DNA from: Rugamonas apoptosis
Lineage (GTDB): Bacteria; Pseudomonadota; Gammaproteobacteria; Burkholderiales; Burkholderiaceae_D
Direction of reading: 5' to 3'
Assembly: GCF_014042355.1 (NCBI RefSeq)
Contig: NZ_JACEZU010000006.1
Location: 310,001-374,000 of the forward strand
DNA length: 64,000 nucleotides
Below are positions 44,191-51,951 of this stretch, in pieces. Positions within the stretch are counted from its first letter, which is position 1, and each line of letters begins with the position of its first letter. Position numbers and translations under genes: made by a program. Under the pieces are notes generated by a model that did not search any database, was not told the DNA's origin, and saw only the letters and a program-made list of their open reading frames with translations.

Positions 44191-46758
44191 ATGCACCGAT
44201 ACTGGTCCGCTCTCACGCTCGCCTCCCTGTTGACCGCCTGCGGCGGCGGTGGCGGGACCACGGACGGCACGCCGGTGCCGGCCGCCAGCGCGGCGCTCAG
44301 CTTCAGTCCGGATAAAGTCGCCATCTCGGCCGTGGCCGGCACTTCCACCACCGCCACCGTCACCGCCACCGTGGCCCGCCCGGCCGACTTCGGCGGCGCC
44401 ACCGTGTACGCCTATCTGGTCGATGGCGCCGGCGTGCTGCTGCCCAATGTGCAACTGGTGGCCGATGGCAGCCAGGCTTACCACGCCACCTTGCAGACGG
44501 CGCCCACGCTGGCCGCCGGCGGCTACCAGGGCAATTTCACCGTCAAACTGTGCCGCGACAGCGGGTGCGCCGGCCAGTTCCCCGGTTCGCCCATGCTGCT
44601 GCCCTACGATATCCAGGTGGCACCGGCCGGCTCGGCGCCGTTCAGCGCCAGCGGCACCGTGCCGCTGACGGTCACCATGCATCAGGGCGGCGCCGTGCCG
44701 GCGCCGGCCGCCATCAGCGTGCAGGCCGTGGGGCGCAGCTGGAGCGCGGTCAGCGGCGCCGCCTGGCTCACCCTGAACAACACCAGCGGCAGCGGCAACG
44801 CCACCATCACGGCCACCTATGCGGCCGCCAGCCTGGCGCCTGGACTCTACAACACCACCGTCACGCTGACGGCCGGCGACGGCCTGGTGGCCACCGTGCC
44901 CGTGGCGCTGACGGTGCTGGCGCCGGCCTTCCAGGTCAGCAGCGACGGCGTCACCTTCACGGCCATCAACGGCGCGCCCATCGCCGCCCAGGATGTGCAG
45001 TTGGCCACCGACAACGCCCAGGCCACGCGCTGGATCGCCAGCAGCGGCGCCGGCTGGCTGCGCGCCAGCCCCAGCCAGGGCTACACCCCAGCCACCACCA
45101 CGCTCTCCATCGATCCCACCATCGGCACGCTGGTGAGCGGCAATTACAGCACCAACCTGACGCTGACGGCCACCGGCGTCACCACGCGCCAGTTGCCGGT
45201 GGCGCTCAAACTGGTGCGCCCCACCCTGCTGGTGTCGAACGCCGCCGTGACCCTGGGCGGCAGCTACGGGCGCGACTTCAGTCCGCGCAGCATGACACTG
45301 AGCCTGAACACGGGCGCCAACCTGTGGCCATGGCAGTTGTCGGCCGCCCCCGCCTGGGCCAGCGCCAGCGCGTTCGCCGGCAGGGTCGGCGCCACTGCCA
45401 GCACCATCACGTTCACGCCCAACGCTGCCGCCGCGCCGGCCAGCGGCGCCACCGTCCAGATGCTGGCCGGGGCCACCGTCAACGGCGACGTCGTGGCAAC
45501 GCCGATCACCTTGACCATCAACAAGGACAAGCACAAGCTGCTGCCGTCCGAGCTGGGGGTGGCCATGAGCGGCACACCCGGCTGGTCGCGCGTGACGCGG
45601 CGCATCAGCATGGTCGACAATTACGGCCTGGTGCCGGACTGGACTGCCGCGAGCGACCAGCCATGGCTGACGGCCAGCGGCAGCGGCGCCAGCCTGATCC
45701 TGTCGGCCGACCCTAGCGCGCTGGCGCCCAATAGCCTCAATTACGCCACCGTGACGGTGGCCCCGACCGACCCCGCGATACCAGCCGCCACCCCGATCCG
45801 GGTCGCGTTCTGGAAGGGCACCACCACGCCGACGGCGCCCGTGTCGCCCCACCCGCTGTACCGCAACGTCGTGACCGACCCGATCCGGCCGCTCGTGTAT
45901 GCCCACAACGGCGGCACCACCATCGACATCTACAACGTCTATACGGGCCAGCTGACGGACACCCTGACCGGCTTTGGCGGCGCGCTCGGCGACATGGCCG
46001 TGTCGGCCGACGGCGCGCTGCTGTACGCGTACGACCTCGACAACAGCAAGCTGGAAGTGCGGGTACTGGCCACCAAGGCCGTGCAGGCGCGCTGGACGCT
46101 GGCGCACAAGCCCGACCGCACGTCGCGCCTGGCCCTGTTGCGTCCCAACGGCGTGGACCTGGTCGCGCTCAACGACGGCAGCATCTACAACAGCGCCGGC
46201 AAACTGCTGGCCAGCCTGCCGATCCAGGGCGGCACGCTGAGCGCGGCGGCCGATGGCAAGCGCTTATATGTGCAGGACGAGGACGGCACGGCCGTGCACC
46301 TGGCCACCTACACGGTCGATTATGCCGACATCGGCGGCGGCCCCCTGTTCACCGCGCCCCTGCCGGCCGCCAGCCACCTGGGCAACGGCGGCGCCGGCCA
46401 GGACATTGCCGTCAGCGCCGACGGCGCCATCCTGTACGCGGCCAGCGCCAGCCCCACCCAGTGCAGCGTGCTGGGCACGAACGATCTGGGCACGCTGTCC
46501 TACCTGGCCAGCGGCGGCAACGCGCCCGACAATGTGGAAGTGGGCAGCGATGGCCGGGTCTACTGCGGCGTGGCCGGCAAGTCCGCTGCGGCCGACGTCT
46601 GGGTCTACAGCGCGGCCGGCGCGCTGCTGCAACAGCGCAAGTTCGTGCCCGTGGGACGCCAGCTGGCGCCGCGCCAGATGGTGATCTCGGGCGATGGCTT
46701 CATCCTGATCGGGCTCAACGACGACGGCGTGCTCAATATCGTGCCGGTGGGGCCGTGA
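44191..46758 (+). CDS. Large secreted lipoprotein with Ig/BACON-like repeats and a beta-propeller
   Basis: 855-residue protein with a lipobox (LLTAC, Cys at about 17, followed by GGGGG). Residues about 30-560 contain several Ig/BACON-like beta domains, each with SGAAWLTLN- or SSGAGWLRAS-type strands. Residues about 590-855 form a predicted beta-propeller (AVSADGALLYAYD, AVSADGAILYAAS, VISGDGFILIG). It is rich in Ala, Thr and Gly and presumably surface-attached. The start at 44191 has GAGGA upstream. No enzymatic motif is seen; a binding role is likely. Confidence 0.8.
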   Translation: MHRYWSALTLASLLTACGGGGGTTDGTPVPAASAALSFSPDKVAISAVAGTSTTATVTATVARPADFGGATVYAYLVDGAGVLLPNVQLVADGSQAYHATLQTAPTLAAGGYQGNFTVKLCRDSGCAGQFPGSPMLLPYDIQVAPAGSAPFSASGTVPLTVTMHQGGAVPAPAAISVQAVGRSWSAVSGAAWLTLNNTSGSGNATITATYAAASLAPGLYNTTVTLTAGDGLVATVPVALTVLAPAFQVSSDGVTFTAINGAPIAAQDVQLATDNAQATRWIASSGAGWLRASPSQGYTPATTTLSIDPTIGTLVSGNYSTNLTLTATGVTTRQLPVALKLVRPTLLVSNAAVTLGGSYGRDFSPRSMTLSLNTGANLWPWQLSAAPAWASASAFAGRVGATASTITFTPNAAAAPASGATVQMLAGATVNGDVVATPITLTINKDKHKLLPSELGVAMSGTPGWSRVTRRISMVDNYGLVPDWTAASDQPWLTASGSGASLILSADPSALAPNSLNYATVTVAPTDPAIPAATPIRVAFWKGTTTPTAPVSPHPLYRNVVTDPIRPLVYAHNGGTTIDIYNVYTGQLTDTLTGFGGALGDMAVSADGALLYAYDLDNSKLEVRVLATKAVQARWTLAHKPDRTSRLALLRPNGVDLVALNDGSIYNSAGKLLASLPIQGGTLSAAADGKRLYVQDEDGTAVHLATYTVDYADIGGGPLFTAPLPAASHLGNGGAGQDIAVSADGAILYAASASPTQCSVLGTNDLGTLSYLASGGNAPDNVEVGSDGRVYCGVAGKSAAADVWVYSAAGALLQQRKFVPVGRQLAPRQMVISGDGFILIGLNDDGVLNIVPVGP

Positions 46759-46915
46759 CGCCGGGCGGCAAGTGCGGGAACCGCTGCAAGCGGTGACCGA
46801 CTATATGTTGCTGGGTTCTGGTTGCGGCCGTGCGCCCGTCGCTATCGGCGATTTGATTTTGACTGAGGTGCTGCAGGGCTTCCGGACAGACCGCGATTTC
46901 AACCTGCGACTTTGA

Positions 46916-47500
46916 TCACGTTTCTATTCCTTGCTTTTCGTGCGATGACAAATGATTGCACGGCACATCCGCCAGAACGGGCCGCAATGCCCGCCATCGC
47001 ATCGCTTTAACTGCATACGCCATGGTATGGGCTGGGCTACTTGATGGCAGCGCAATAATGTCGTAAGCAGCGGCCAGCTCGCCTAGTACCTTGAGCCCAT
47101 GCCGTCCAGCCGTGCCACCGTTGAAGGCAATCGCTTGGATGTTAGGGTAGCGCAACAGCAAGCCACACAAGTCGTTGTCGTTGCGCTCGCGGATATTGCT
47201 GTCCAGGCTGCCTTTGCGATGCGCCTCGGCCACCACATCCCAAAGGCCAACGCCGTGTCGAAGCAGGGATTGCAGACGGGCGGCATAATCCAGCACGACC
47301 AGATCGACGCCCAGCACGTCCGACATCAAGGCCCAGAATTTGTTCTGGCGGTTGGCATAATATTGCTGTAACGCCAGCGACTGTTCGCCCGGCAAACTGC
47401 CCAGCACCAGCACGCGCGTATGGTGGTCGACCACGGGATCGAAACAGCGCTTGCGCGTGACGGACGGCGGCTGGCCGGGATGGGCGGATGGCGTGGACAT
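46916..47500 (-). CDS. DNA-deoxyinosine (hypoxanthine-DNA) glycosylase, UDG superfamily
   Basis: 194-residue protein of the UDG family 6 (HDG) type, recognised by RVLVLGSLPGEQSLALQQYY near the N-terminus and by SSSPAH at about residue 155. Family members remove hypoxanthine from deaminated DNA. The start at 47500 was chosen because the longer frame to 48007 overlaps the divergent Mpo1-like gene and is not family-like. Base composition is visibly lower in GC than the neighbours. The region 46759-46915 beside it holds nothing recognised. Confidence 0.82.
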   Translation of the reverse strand: MSTPSAHPGQPPSVTRKRCFDPVVDHHTRVLVLGSLPGEQSLALQQYYANRQNKFWALMSDVLGVDLVVLDYAARLQSLLRHGVGLWDVVAEAHRKGSLDSNIRERNDNDLCGLLLRYPNIQAIAFNGGTAGRHGLKVLGELAAAYDIIALPSSSPAHTMAYAVKAMRWRALRPVLADVPCNHLSSHEKQGIET

Positions 47501-47677
47501 GAACAGGCACTCGGCGGCGCCAGGATGGGAAACCACGCCATGGTAGCACTCCACCCCGCCACCATCCAGGGGCGCCGCCGCCCATCCAACCGTCCGCCAT
47601 AGACGGAAACTTCCGGTATAGAATCCCCCGGCAAGCTCATCAAGAGCACAACCAAGCCTTATCCGCCGGAGCCCCCC

Positions 47678-48115
47678 ATGCCCACCAGCCGCACCATCGA
47701 CACCCTGCTGGCCCAGTACAGCGAGAGCCATGTGAACCAGCTCAACGAATGGATCCACATCGTGTGTGTGCCGGTGATCGTGTTTACGCTGCTGGGCCTG
47801 CTGTGGGCCATCCATCCGCTGCTGGCGCTGGCCGTGGTGGCGACGGCCTTGCGGTATTACGCCGGCCTGTCCAAACCGTTCGCGGTGGGCATGCTCCTGA
47901 TGGCTGCCTCCATGCTGGGCCTGCTGTCGGCCTTGCCGCCCCGCGCCGTACTGCCGCTGTCGCTGGCCATGTTCGTGCTGGCCTGGATCGGCCAGTTCAT
48001 CGGCCACCAGATCGAGGGCAGGAAACCTTCATTCTTCGACGACGTGCGCTTTCTCTTGATCGGCCCGCTGTTCGTGCTGGGCTTCCTGTACCGCCGCCTG
48101 AAACTGGCTTATTGA
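47678..48115 (+). CDS. Mpo1/DUF962-family membrane protein
   Basis: 145-residue protein with about four membrane helices and conserved His segments (VNQLNEWIHIVCVP, IGQFIGHQIEGRKPSFFDD). In yeast, Mpo1 is an iron-dependent dioxygenase of 2-hydroxy fatty acids (alpha-oxidation); bacterial members resemble it in sequence. It is divergent from the DNA glycosylase gene. It ends 1 bp before a small minus-strand ORF. Confidence 0.85.
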   Translation: MPTSRTIDTLLAQYSESHVNQLNEWIHIVCVPVIVFTLLGLLWAIHPLLALAVVATALRYYAGLSKPFAVGMLLMAASMLGLLSALPPRAVLPLSLAMFVLAWIGQFIGHQIEGRKPSFFDDVRFLLIGPLFVLGFLYRRLKLAY

Positions 48116-48116
48116 T

Positions 48117-48251
48117 TCAAGGCCGGCCCGCCACCGCGAACACCAGTTGCCCGCGCGCGGGACTGTCGTCGGCCAGCAGGATGACGGATGCCGTGCTCAG
48201 CAGCACATAGCCGATCAGGGTGGCCACTTTGTATCGCAGCGCGTGGGGCAT
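48117..48251 (-). CDS. Small hypothetical membrane protein (44 aa)
   Basis: Short frame MPHALRYKVATLIGYVLLST continuing to a stop at 48117. It has one hydrophobic segment (about residues 10-29), with GGAGA 7 bp upstream of the ATG. It sits back-to-back with the end of the Mpo1-like gene. No family is recognised. The ribosome-binding site, membrane segment and snug position support it, but it could be chance. Confidence 0.4.
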   Translation of the reverse strand: MPHALRYKVATLIGYVLLSTASVILLADDSPARGQLVFAVAGRP

Positions 48252-48414
48252 GGCCGTCTCCGGTGGTGAAAGATCGTCTTTTTATAATAGCCACCTCGCC
48301 AGCTGGTGCGGCGCTCAATCCCGCGCCGCTGCGCCACATCAAGCGGGAACGTGGTGAAATCGTCAAGAATATGGCTGCTAGGCAAGCTCGCCACAAGCCC
48401 GGTATACTCCGTCG

Positions 48415-49344
48415 ATGTCCTCTCCAATTCTGTTTCTCACCGCCTGCCTGATCTGGGGTTCCACCTTCTTCGCCATCACCCTGCAACTGGGCCAGGTGGC
48501 GCCGGCCGTGTCCGTCGTCTACCGTTTCGCCATCGCCTCGGTCGCCCTGTTCGCCTGGTGCCTGGCGCGCGGCGACCACCTGCGCCTGCCCTGGCGTACC
48601 CAGCGCTGGCTGCTACTGCAAGGCATCGCCAGCTTCGGCCTGAGCTACATCTGCACTTACACGTCCGAGCAATACCTGGTATCGGCCCTGGTGGCCGTGC
48701 TGTTCGCGCTGATGGTGTTCTGGACCCCGATCTGCAGCCGGCTGATCCTGGGCACGCCGCTCACGGCCCGCATCTGGACCGCGGGCGCGGCCGCCATGGC
48801 CGGGGTGACGCTGCTGTTTTACCAGTCCATCGCCAGCGCGTGGAGCGCCATGGCCGGCGGCGGCAACGGCCACGTCCTGCTGGGCCTGGGGTTGGCCCTG
48901 TGCGCCACCATCTCTAGCTCGGTCGGCAACGTGCTGGTGGTCAAGGTGCGCGAACAATCGTCCAATGTGCTGCTGACCATGGCCTGGTCCATGCTGTGGG
49001 GCACCCTGATGGTGGCGGCCTGGGTGCTCGTCAGCGGCCAATCATTCACGCTGCCCACCACGGCCCGCTACTGGGGCGGCCTGTTCTACCTGGCCATCTT
49101 CGGTTCCGTGATCGCCTTCGCCGCCTATTTCACGCTGATCCTGCGCATCGGATCGCACAAGGCCGTCTACATCGGCGTCGTCACGCCCGTCATTTCCGTG
49201 CTGCTGTCGATCCGGCTGGAACATTTCCAGCCCGGCCCGCTGGAATGGCTGGGCATGCTGATCTGCCTGGCCAGCGTGGCCTGGGCCTTGCGGGCCGACG
49301 CGCCCGCCCCTACCGTCAACCCCGAACTTGAAAGCGCCGCATAA
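48415..49344 (+). CDS. EamA/DMT-family transporter
   Basis: 309-residue permease with about ten membrane helices in two EamA repeats, the first starting ACLIWGSTFFAITLQL. The family exports amino acids, metabolites or drugs; substrate unknown. The GNAT gene starts 3 bp after its stop, so the two are co-transcribed. A TATACT-like -10 lies just upstream of the ATG. Confidence 0.88.
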   Translation: MSSPILFLTACLIWGSTFFAITLQLGQVAPAVSVVYRFAIASVALFAWCLARGDHLRLPWRTQRWLLLQGIASFGLSYICTYTSEQYLVSALVAVLFALMVFWTPICSRLILGTPLTARIWTAGAAAMAGVTLLFYQSIASAWSAMAGGGNGHVLLGLGLALCATISSSVGNVLVVKVREQSSNVLLTMAWSMLWGTLMVAAWVLVSGQSFTLPTTARYWGGLFYLAIFGSVIAFAAYFTLILRIGSHKAVYIGVVTPVISVLLSIRLEHFQPGPLEWLGMLICLASVAWALRADAPAPTVNPELESAA

Positions 49345-49347
49345 TTC

Positions 49348-49836
49348 ATGAGCAACGCACAACTGACCATCCGCCCGGCCACCCCGGCCGACGTGGACGC
49401 CATCTTCGGCATGATCCACGAACTGGCCGTGTTTGAAAAACTGGAACACCTGGTGGTGGCCAACCCCACCATGCTGCACGACGGCCTGTTCGGCGACCAC
49501 CCCGCCTGCGAAGCCATCGTGGGCGAGCAAGCGGGCGAGGTGGTGACGTTCGCCCTGTTCTTCCACAACTTCTCCACCTTCCTGTGCCGCAAGGGCCTGT
49601 ACCTGGAGGACCTGTACGTGAAGCAATCGTGCCGCGGCAAGGGTTACGGCAAGCAGATGCTGGTGGCGCTGGCCCAACTGGCGGTGGAACGCAACTGCGG
49701 CCGCTTCGAATGGTCGGTGCTGGACTGGAACGAAAACGCCATCAATTTCTACCGTGGCGTGGGCGCCGACCTGCTGCCGGACTGGCGCATCTGCCGCGTC
49801 ACCGGCGCCGCCCTGCAGCAACTGGCATCGGCCTGA
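49348..49836 (+). CDS. GNAT-family N-acetyltransferase
   Basis: 162-residue acetyltransferase with acetyl-CoA loop QSCRGKGYGKQML and substrate-side segments YLEDLYV and FEWSVLDWNENAINFY. It resembles spermidine/diamine acetyltransferase-like (SAT) proteins. It begins 3 bp after the EamA gene, suggesting an acetylate-and-export or resistance pair, but the substrate is not visible. Confidence 0.87.
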   Translation: MSNAQLTIRPATPADVDAIFGMIHELAVFEKLEHLVVANPTMLHDGLFGDHPACEAIVGEQAGEVVTFALFFHNFSTFLCRKGLYLEDLYVKQSCRGKGYGKQMLVALAQLAVERNCGRFEWSVLDWNENAINFYRGVGADLLPDWRICRVTGAALQQLASA

Positions 49837-49854
49837 CAGATCAGCTTCAAAAGC

Positions 49855-49892
49855 AAAAAAAAATCCCACGAGCGCCAAGCGCCGCGTGGGAT
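49855..49892 (-). terminator. Strong minus-strand Rho-independent terminator
   Basis: The stem ATCCCACG (49863-49870)/CGTGGGAT (49885-49892), with inner GCGC pairs, is followed on the minus strand by nine T residues (49855-49863). The polarity is minus, yet no minus-strand protein gene ends here, which points to an RNA gene upstream. Confidence 0.8.
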
Positions 49893-49930
49893 GGAACCCA
49901 TGTTGAGTGGGAGGGGAGATTGAATCAACG
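49855..49930 (-). ncRNA. Candidate small RNA with C-rich loop
   Basis: Upstream of the minus-strand terminator, a TATAGT -10 element (49936-49941, minus) would start a transcript of about 75 nt near 49930. Its 5' part can form GTTGA/TCAAC arms enclosing a loop with CTCCCCTCCC, which could pair with Shine-Dalgarno sequences as in C-rich-loop sRNAs. The -35 element is weak. Two TTGCTTAC direct repeats exactly 20 bp apart (49978-49985, 49998-50005) lie upstream and may bind an activator. The type is inferred. Confidence 0.45.
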
Positions 49931-50109
49931 CCTCCACTATAAGCGGCCTCCCGACGGCTGGCGCAGGTACTTTACATTTGCTTACGCCAGCTCAATATTG
50001 CTTACATCCATCTAACATTCCGCCTCCCCTCCGGCGCCTATTGATGCGGCACAAAACCGGCTCCCTAGCGGGCCGTACCATGGACTGTCACCTCGTCCGG
50101 GAGTCCGCC

Positions 50110-50286
50110 ATGAACAAATTTCCGCCTTTCGCCTTGCTGATTTACAAGGCTTATCTGCGCTCGCGGCTGGATCATTGCCAGCGCCACCTGCACACCATCG
50201 CCGCCCAGCGCGAGAACGACTTCCAGGCCGAACGCCTGCTGCACCGTGAAGTGGCGGTGGTGCGCGCGAAATTACATACGCTGTGA
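50110..50286 (+). CDS. Small basic hypothetical protein (58 aa)
   Basis: MNKFPPFALLIYKAYLRSRL begins a 58-residue, Arg/His-rich, probably helical protein with GGGAG 7 bp upstream of the ATG. Its 3' end overlaps the convergent ABC-transporter gene by 15 bp. No family is recognised. Confidence 0.5.
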   Translation: MNKFPPFALLIYKAYLRSRLDHCQRHLHTIAAQRENDFQAERLLHREVAVVRAKLHTL

Positions 50287-51873
50287 CGCGGCGCGCCCCG
50301 CCAGCCGCTCCAGCAATTCAAACGCGCCCTGGGTCAGCAGAGCCAGCACGGCGGCCGGGATGGCGCCGGCCAGCAGCATGTCGTTATCGTTCAGGGCCAG
50401 GCCGATGGTGATGCGCTCACCGTAGCCGCCGGCGCCGATGAAGGCGGCGATGGTCGCCGTGCCGACACTCATCACGGCGGCCGTCTTCACGCCGGCCAGG
50501 ATCACCGGCAACGCCAGCGGCAGTTCCACATGCCACAGGCGTTGCGCCGGCCTCAGACCGAGTGCCAGCGCCGCCAGCCGCAACCCTTGCGGCACTTGCA
50601 GCATGCCAGTGCAGGTATTGCGCACCACCGGCAGCAACGCATACACGAACAGCGCCACCAGGGCCGGCACCGCGCCGATGCCCAGCAACGGGATCAACAA
50701 CGCCAGCAGGGCCAGCGAAGGCACCGTTTGCAGCACGCCCACCAGCGCCAGCACGCCCTGCCGCAGGCGCGGCACATAAGCGGCCAACACACCCAATGGG
50801 ATGCCGGTCAAACAGGCCAGGCCCACCGCGACCAGCACCAGCGTGATGTGCTGGCGCGTGAGGGGCCATAACTTATCGTCGAAGATTTTGGCCAGCAGGC
50901 CATCATGCGGGACCAATGATGCTGGACTGGCCGCGGCCGGCGCGGGCGATGGTGCGGCGCTTGACGGCGCCAGCGGATGCGCCGCCAGCCAGCCGTGCGC
51001 CACAACGGCGAAGGGCTGGCCGTCGATCTCGGCGGCGCCGTTCATGGCGATCATGTCGGCCGCGCTGATGCGGCCTTGCAGCCGTCCGAGCGCGGCCCAG
51101 GCGGCGGGAAAGCGGGCCGCCGCGTCCAGCCGGTACAGCAGCACGGCATCGTAGCGGGGGAAGTAGCGGCGGTCGTCATCAAGCACGCGCAGCCCGTAGC
51201 GGGCGATCTTGGCGTCGGTGGAGTAGATGTCGATCACGTCCACCTGGCCCTGCTTGAGGGCGTCGTAGGCGATGCCGTGATCGAGGCCGGCCGGCTGCTG
51301 CGGCAAGCCGTAACGGCGCGCCAGTCCAGGCCAGCCATCGGCGCGGCCGATGAATTCGTGCGACAGGCCAAAGCGCAGCGCGGGCCGGGCCGCCAGCTCG
51401 CTCAATGCGTGCGGGCCATCGGGGCCGCCGCGCACGGCCAGCGCGTAGGTGTTGTTGAAGCCAAGCGGCACGGCCACGCCCAACCCCAGCGGCGCCAGCT
51501 CGCGCCCGATCTGTTCCAGCGTGGCCGGTTCCTGATGGCGCAGGATCTCCTGGTCGATGGTGCCCAGGTATTCGGGATACAAATCGATCTTCCCGGCCCG
51601 CAGCGCGGCCAGCACGATGGCCGTGTTGCCCAGTCCTTGCAGGTGTTCGCTGCGGGCATACGGGGCCGCCGTTTGCGCCAGCAGTTCACCCAGAATGTAG
51701 GATTCCGTGAAACGCTTGGAACCGATGCGCAACGTGCCTTGCGCGCTATCGGCCGGCGATGCTGCCGCCGCGCCGGCACACATGCACGCGCAGGCGAACA
51801 TCAGCCAGCACGCGGCCTGCCAAAGCCGGCCGGTCCTTCGCCCCGCGTCCCCCTGTCCGCCCCGTTCGCGCAC
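50272..51873 (-). CDS. Glycine betaine/choline-type ABC transporter, substrate-binding/permease fusion
   Basis: Fusion of an OpuAC/YehZ-like binding domain (SKRFTESYILGELLAQ, DYPEYLGT-like LYPEYLGT) after an N-terminal membrane segment, with a permease domain at the C-terminus (LVLVAVGLACLTGIPLGVLA; AAFIGAGGYGERITIG). Start uncertain: GTG at 51873 has AGGGGA spaced 6 bp upstream, while ATG at 51915 has no clear ribosome-binding site. No ATP-binding subunit gene is adjacent. It probably imports quaternary amines for osmoprotection. Confidence 0.85.
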   Translation of the reverse strand: MRERGGQGDAGRRTGRLWQAACWLMFACACMCAGAAAASPADSAQGTLRIGSKRFTESYILGELLAQTAAPYARSEHLQGLGNTAIVLAALRAGKIDLYPEYLGTIDQEILRHQEPATLEQIGRELAPLGLGVAVPLGFNNTYALAVRGGPDGPHALSELAARPALRFGLSHEFIGRADGWPGLARRYGLPQQPAGLDHGIAYDALKQGQVDVIDIYSTDAKIARYGLRVLDDDRRYFPRYDAVLLYRLDAAARFPAAWAALGRLQGRISAADMIAMNGAAEIDGQPFAVVAHGWLAAHPLAPSSAAPSPAPAAASPASLVPHDGLLAKIFDDKLWPLTRQHITLVLVAVGLACLTGIPLGVLAAYVPRLRQGVLALVGVLQTVPSLALLALLIPLLGIGAVPALVALFVYALLPVVRNTCTGMLQVPQGLRLAALALGLRPAQRLWHVELPLALPVILAGVKTAAVMSVGTATIAAFIGAGGYGERITIGLALNDNDMLLAGAIPAAVLALLTQGAFELLERLAGRAASQRM

Positions 51874-51951
51874 GCGCACTCCCCTATCGTCTCGCCAGTC
51901 CGGCAAGCTTACCATCGCCGGCCGGCGTACGCGCGCGGCTGCGGGTGGGCG

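Noticed and set aside
44053-46107. 684-codon minus-strand frame opposite the large lipoprotein
   Set aside because: Low-complexity Gly/Arg/His sequence; the plus strand has a signal, lipobox and repeats.
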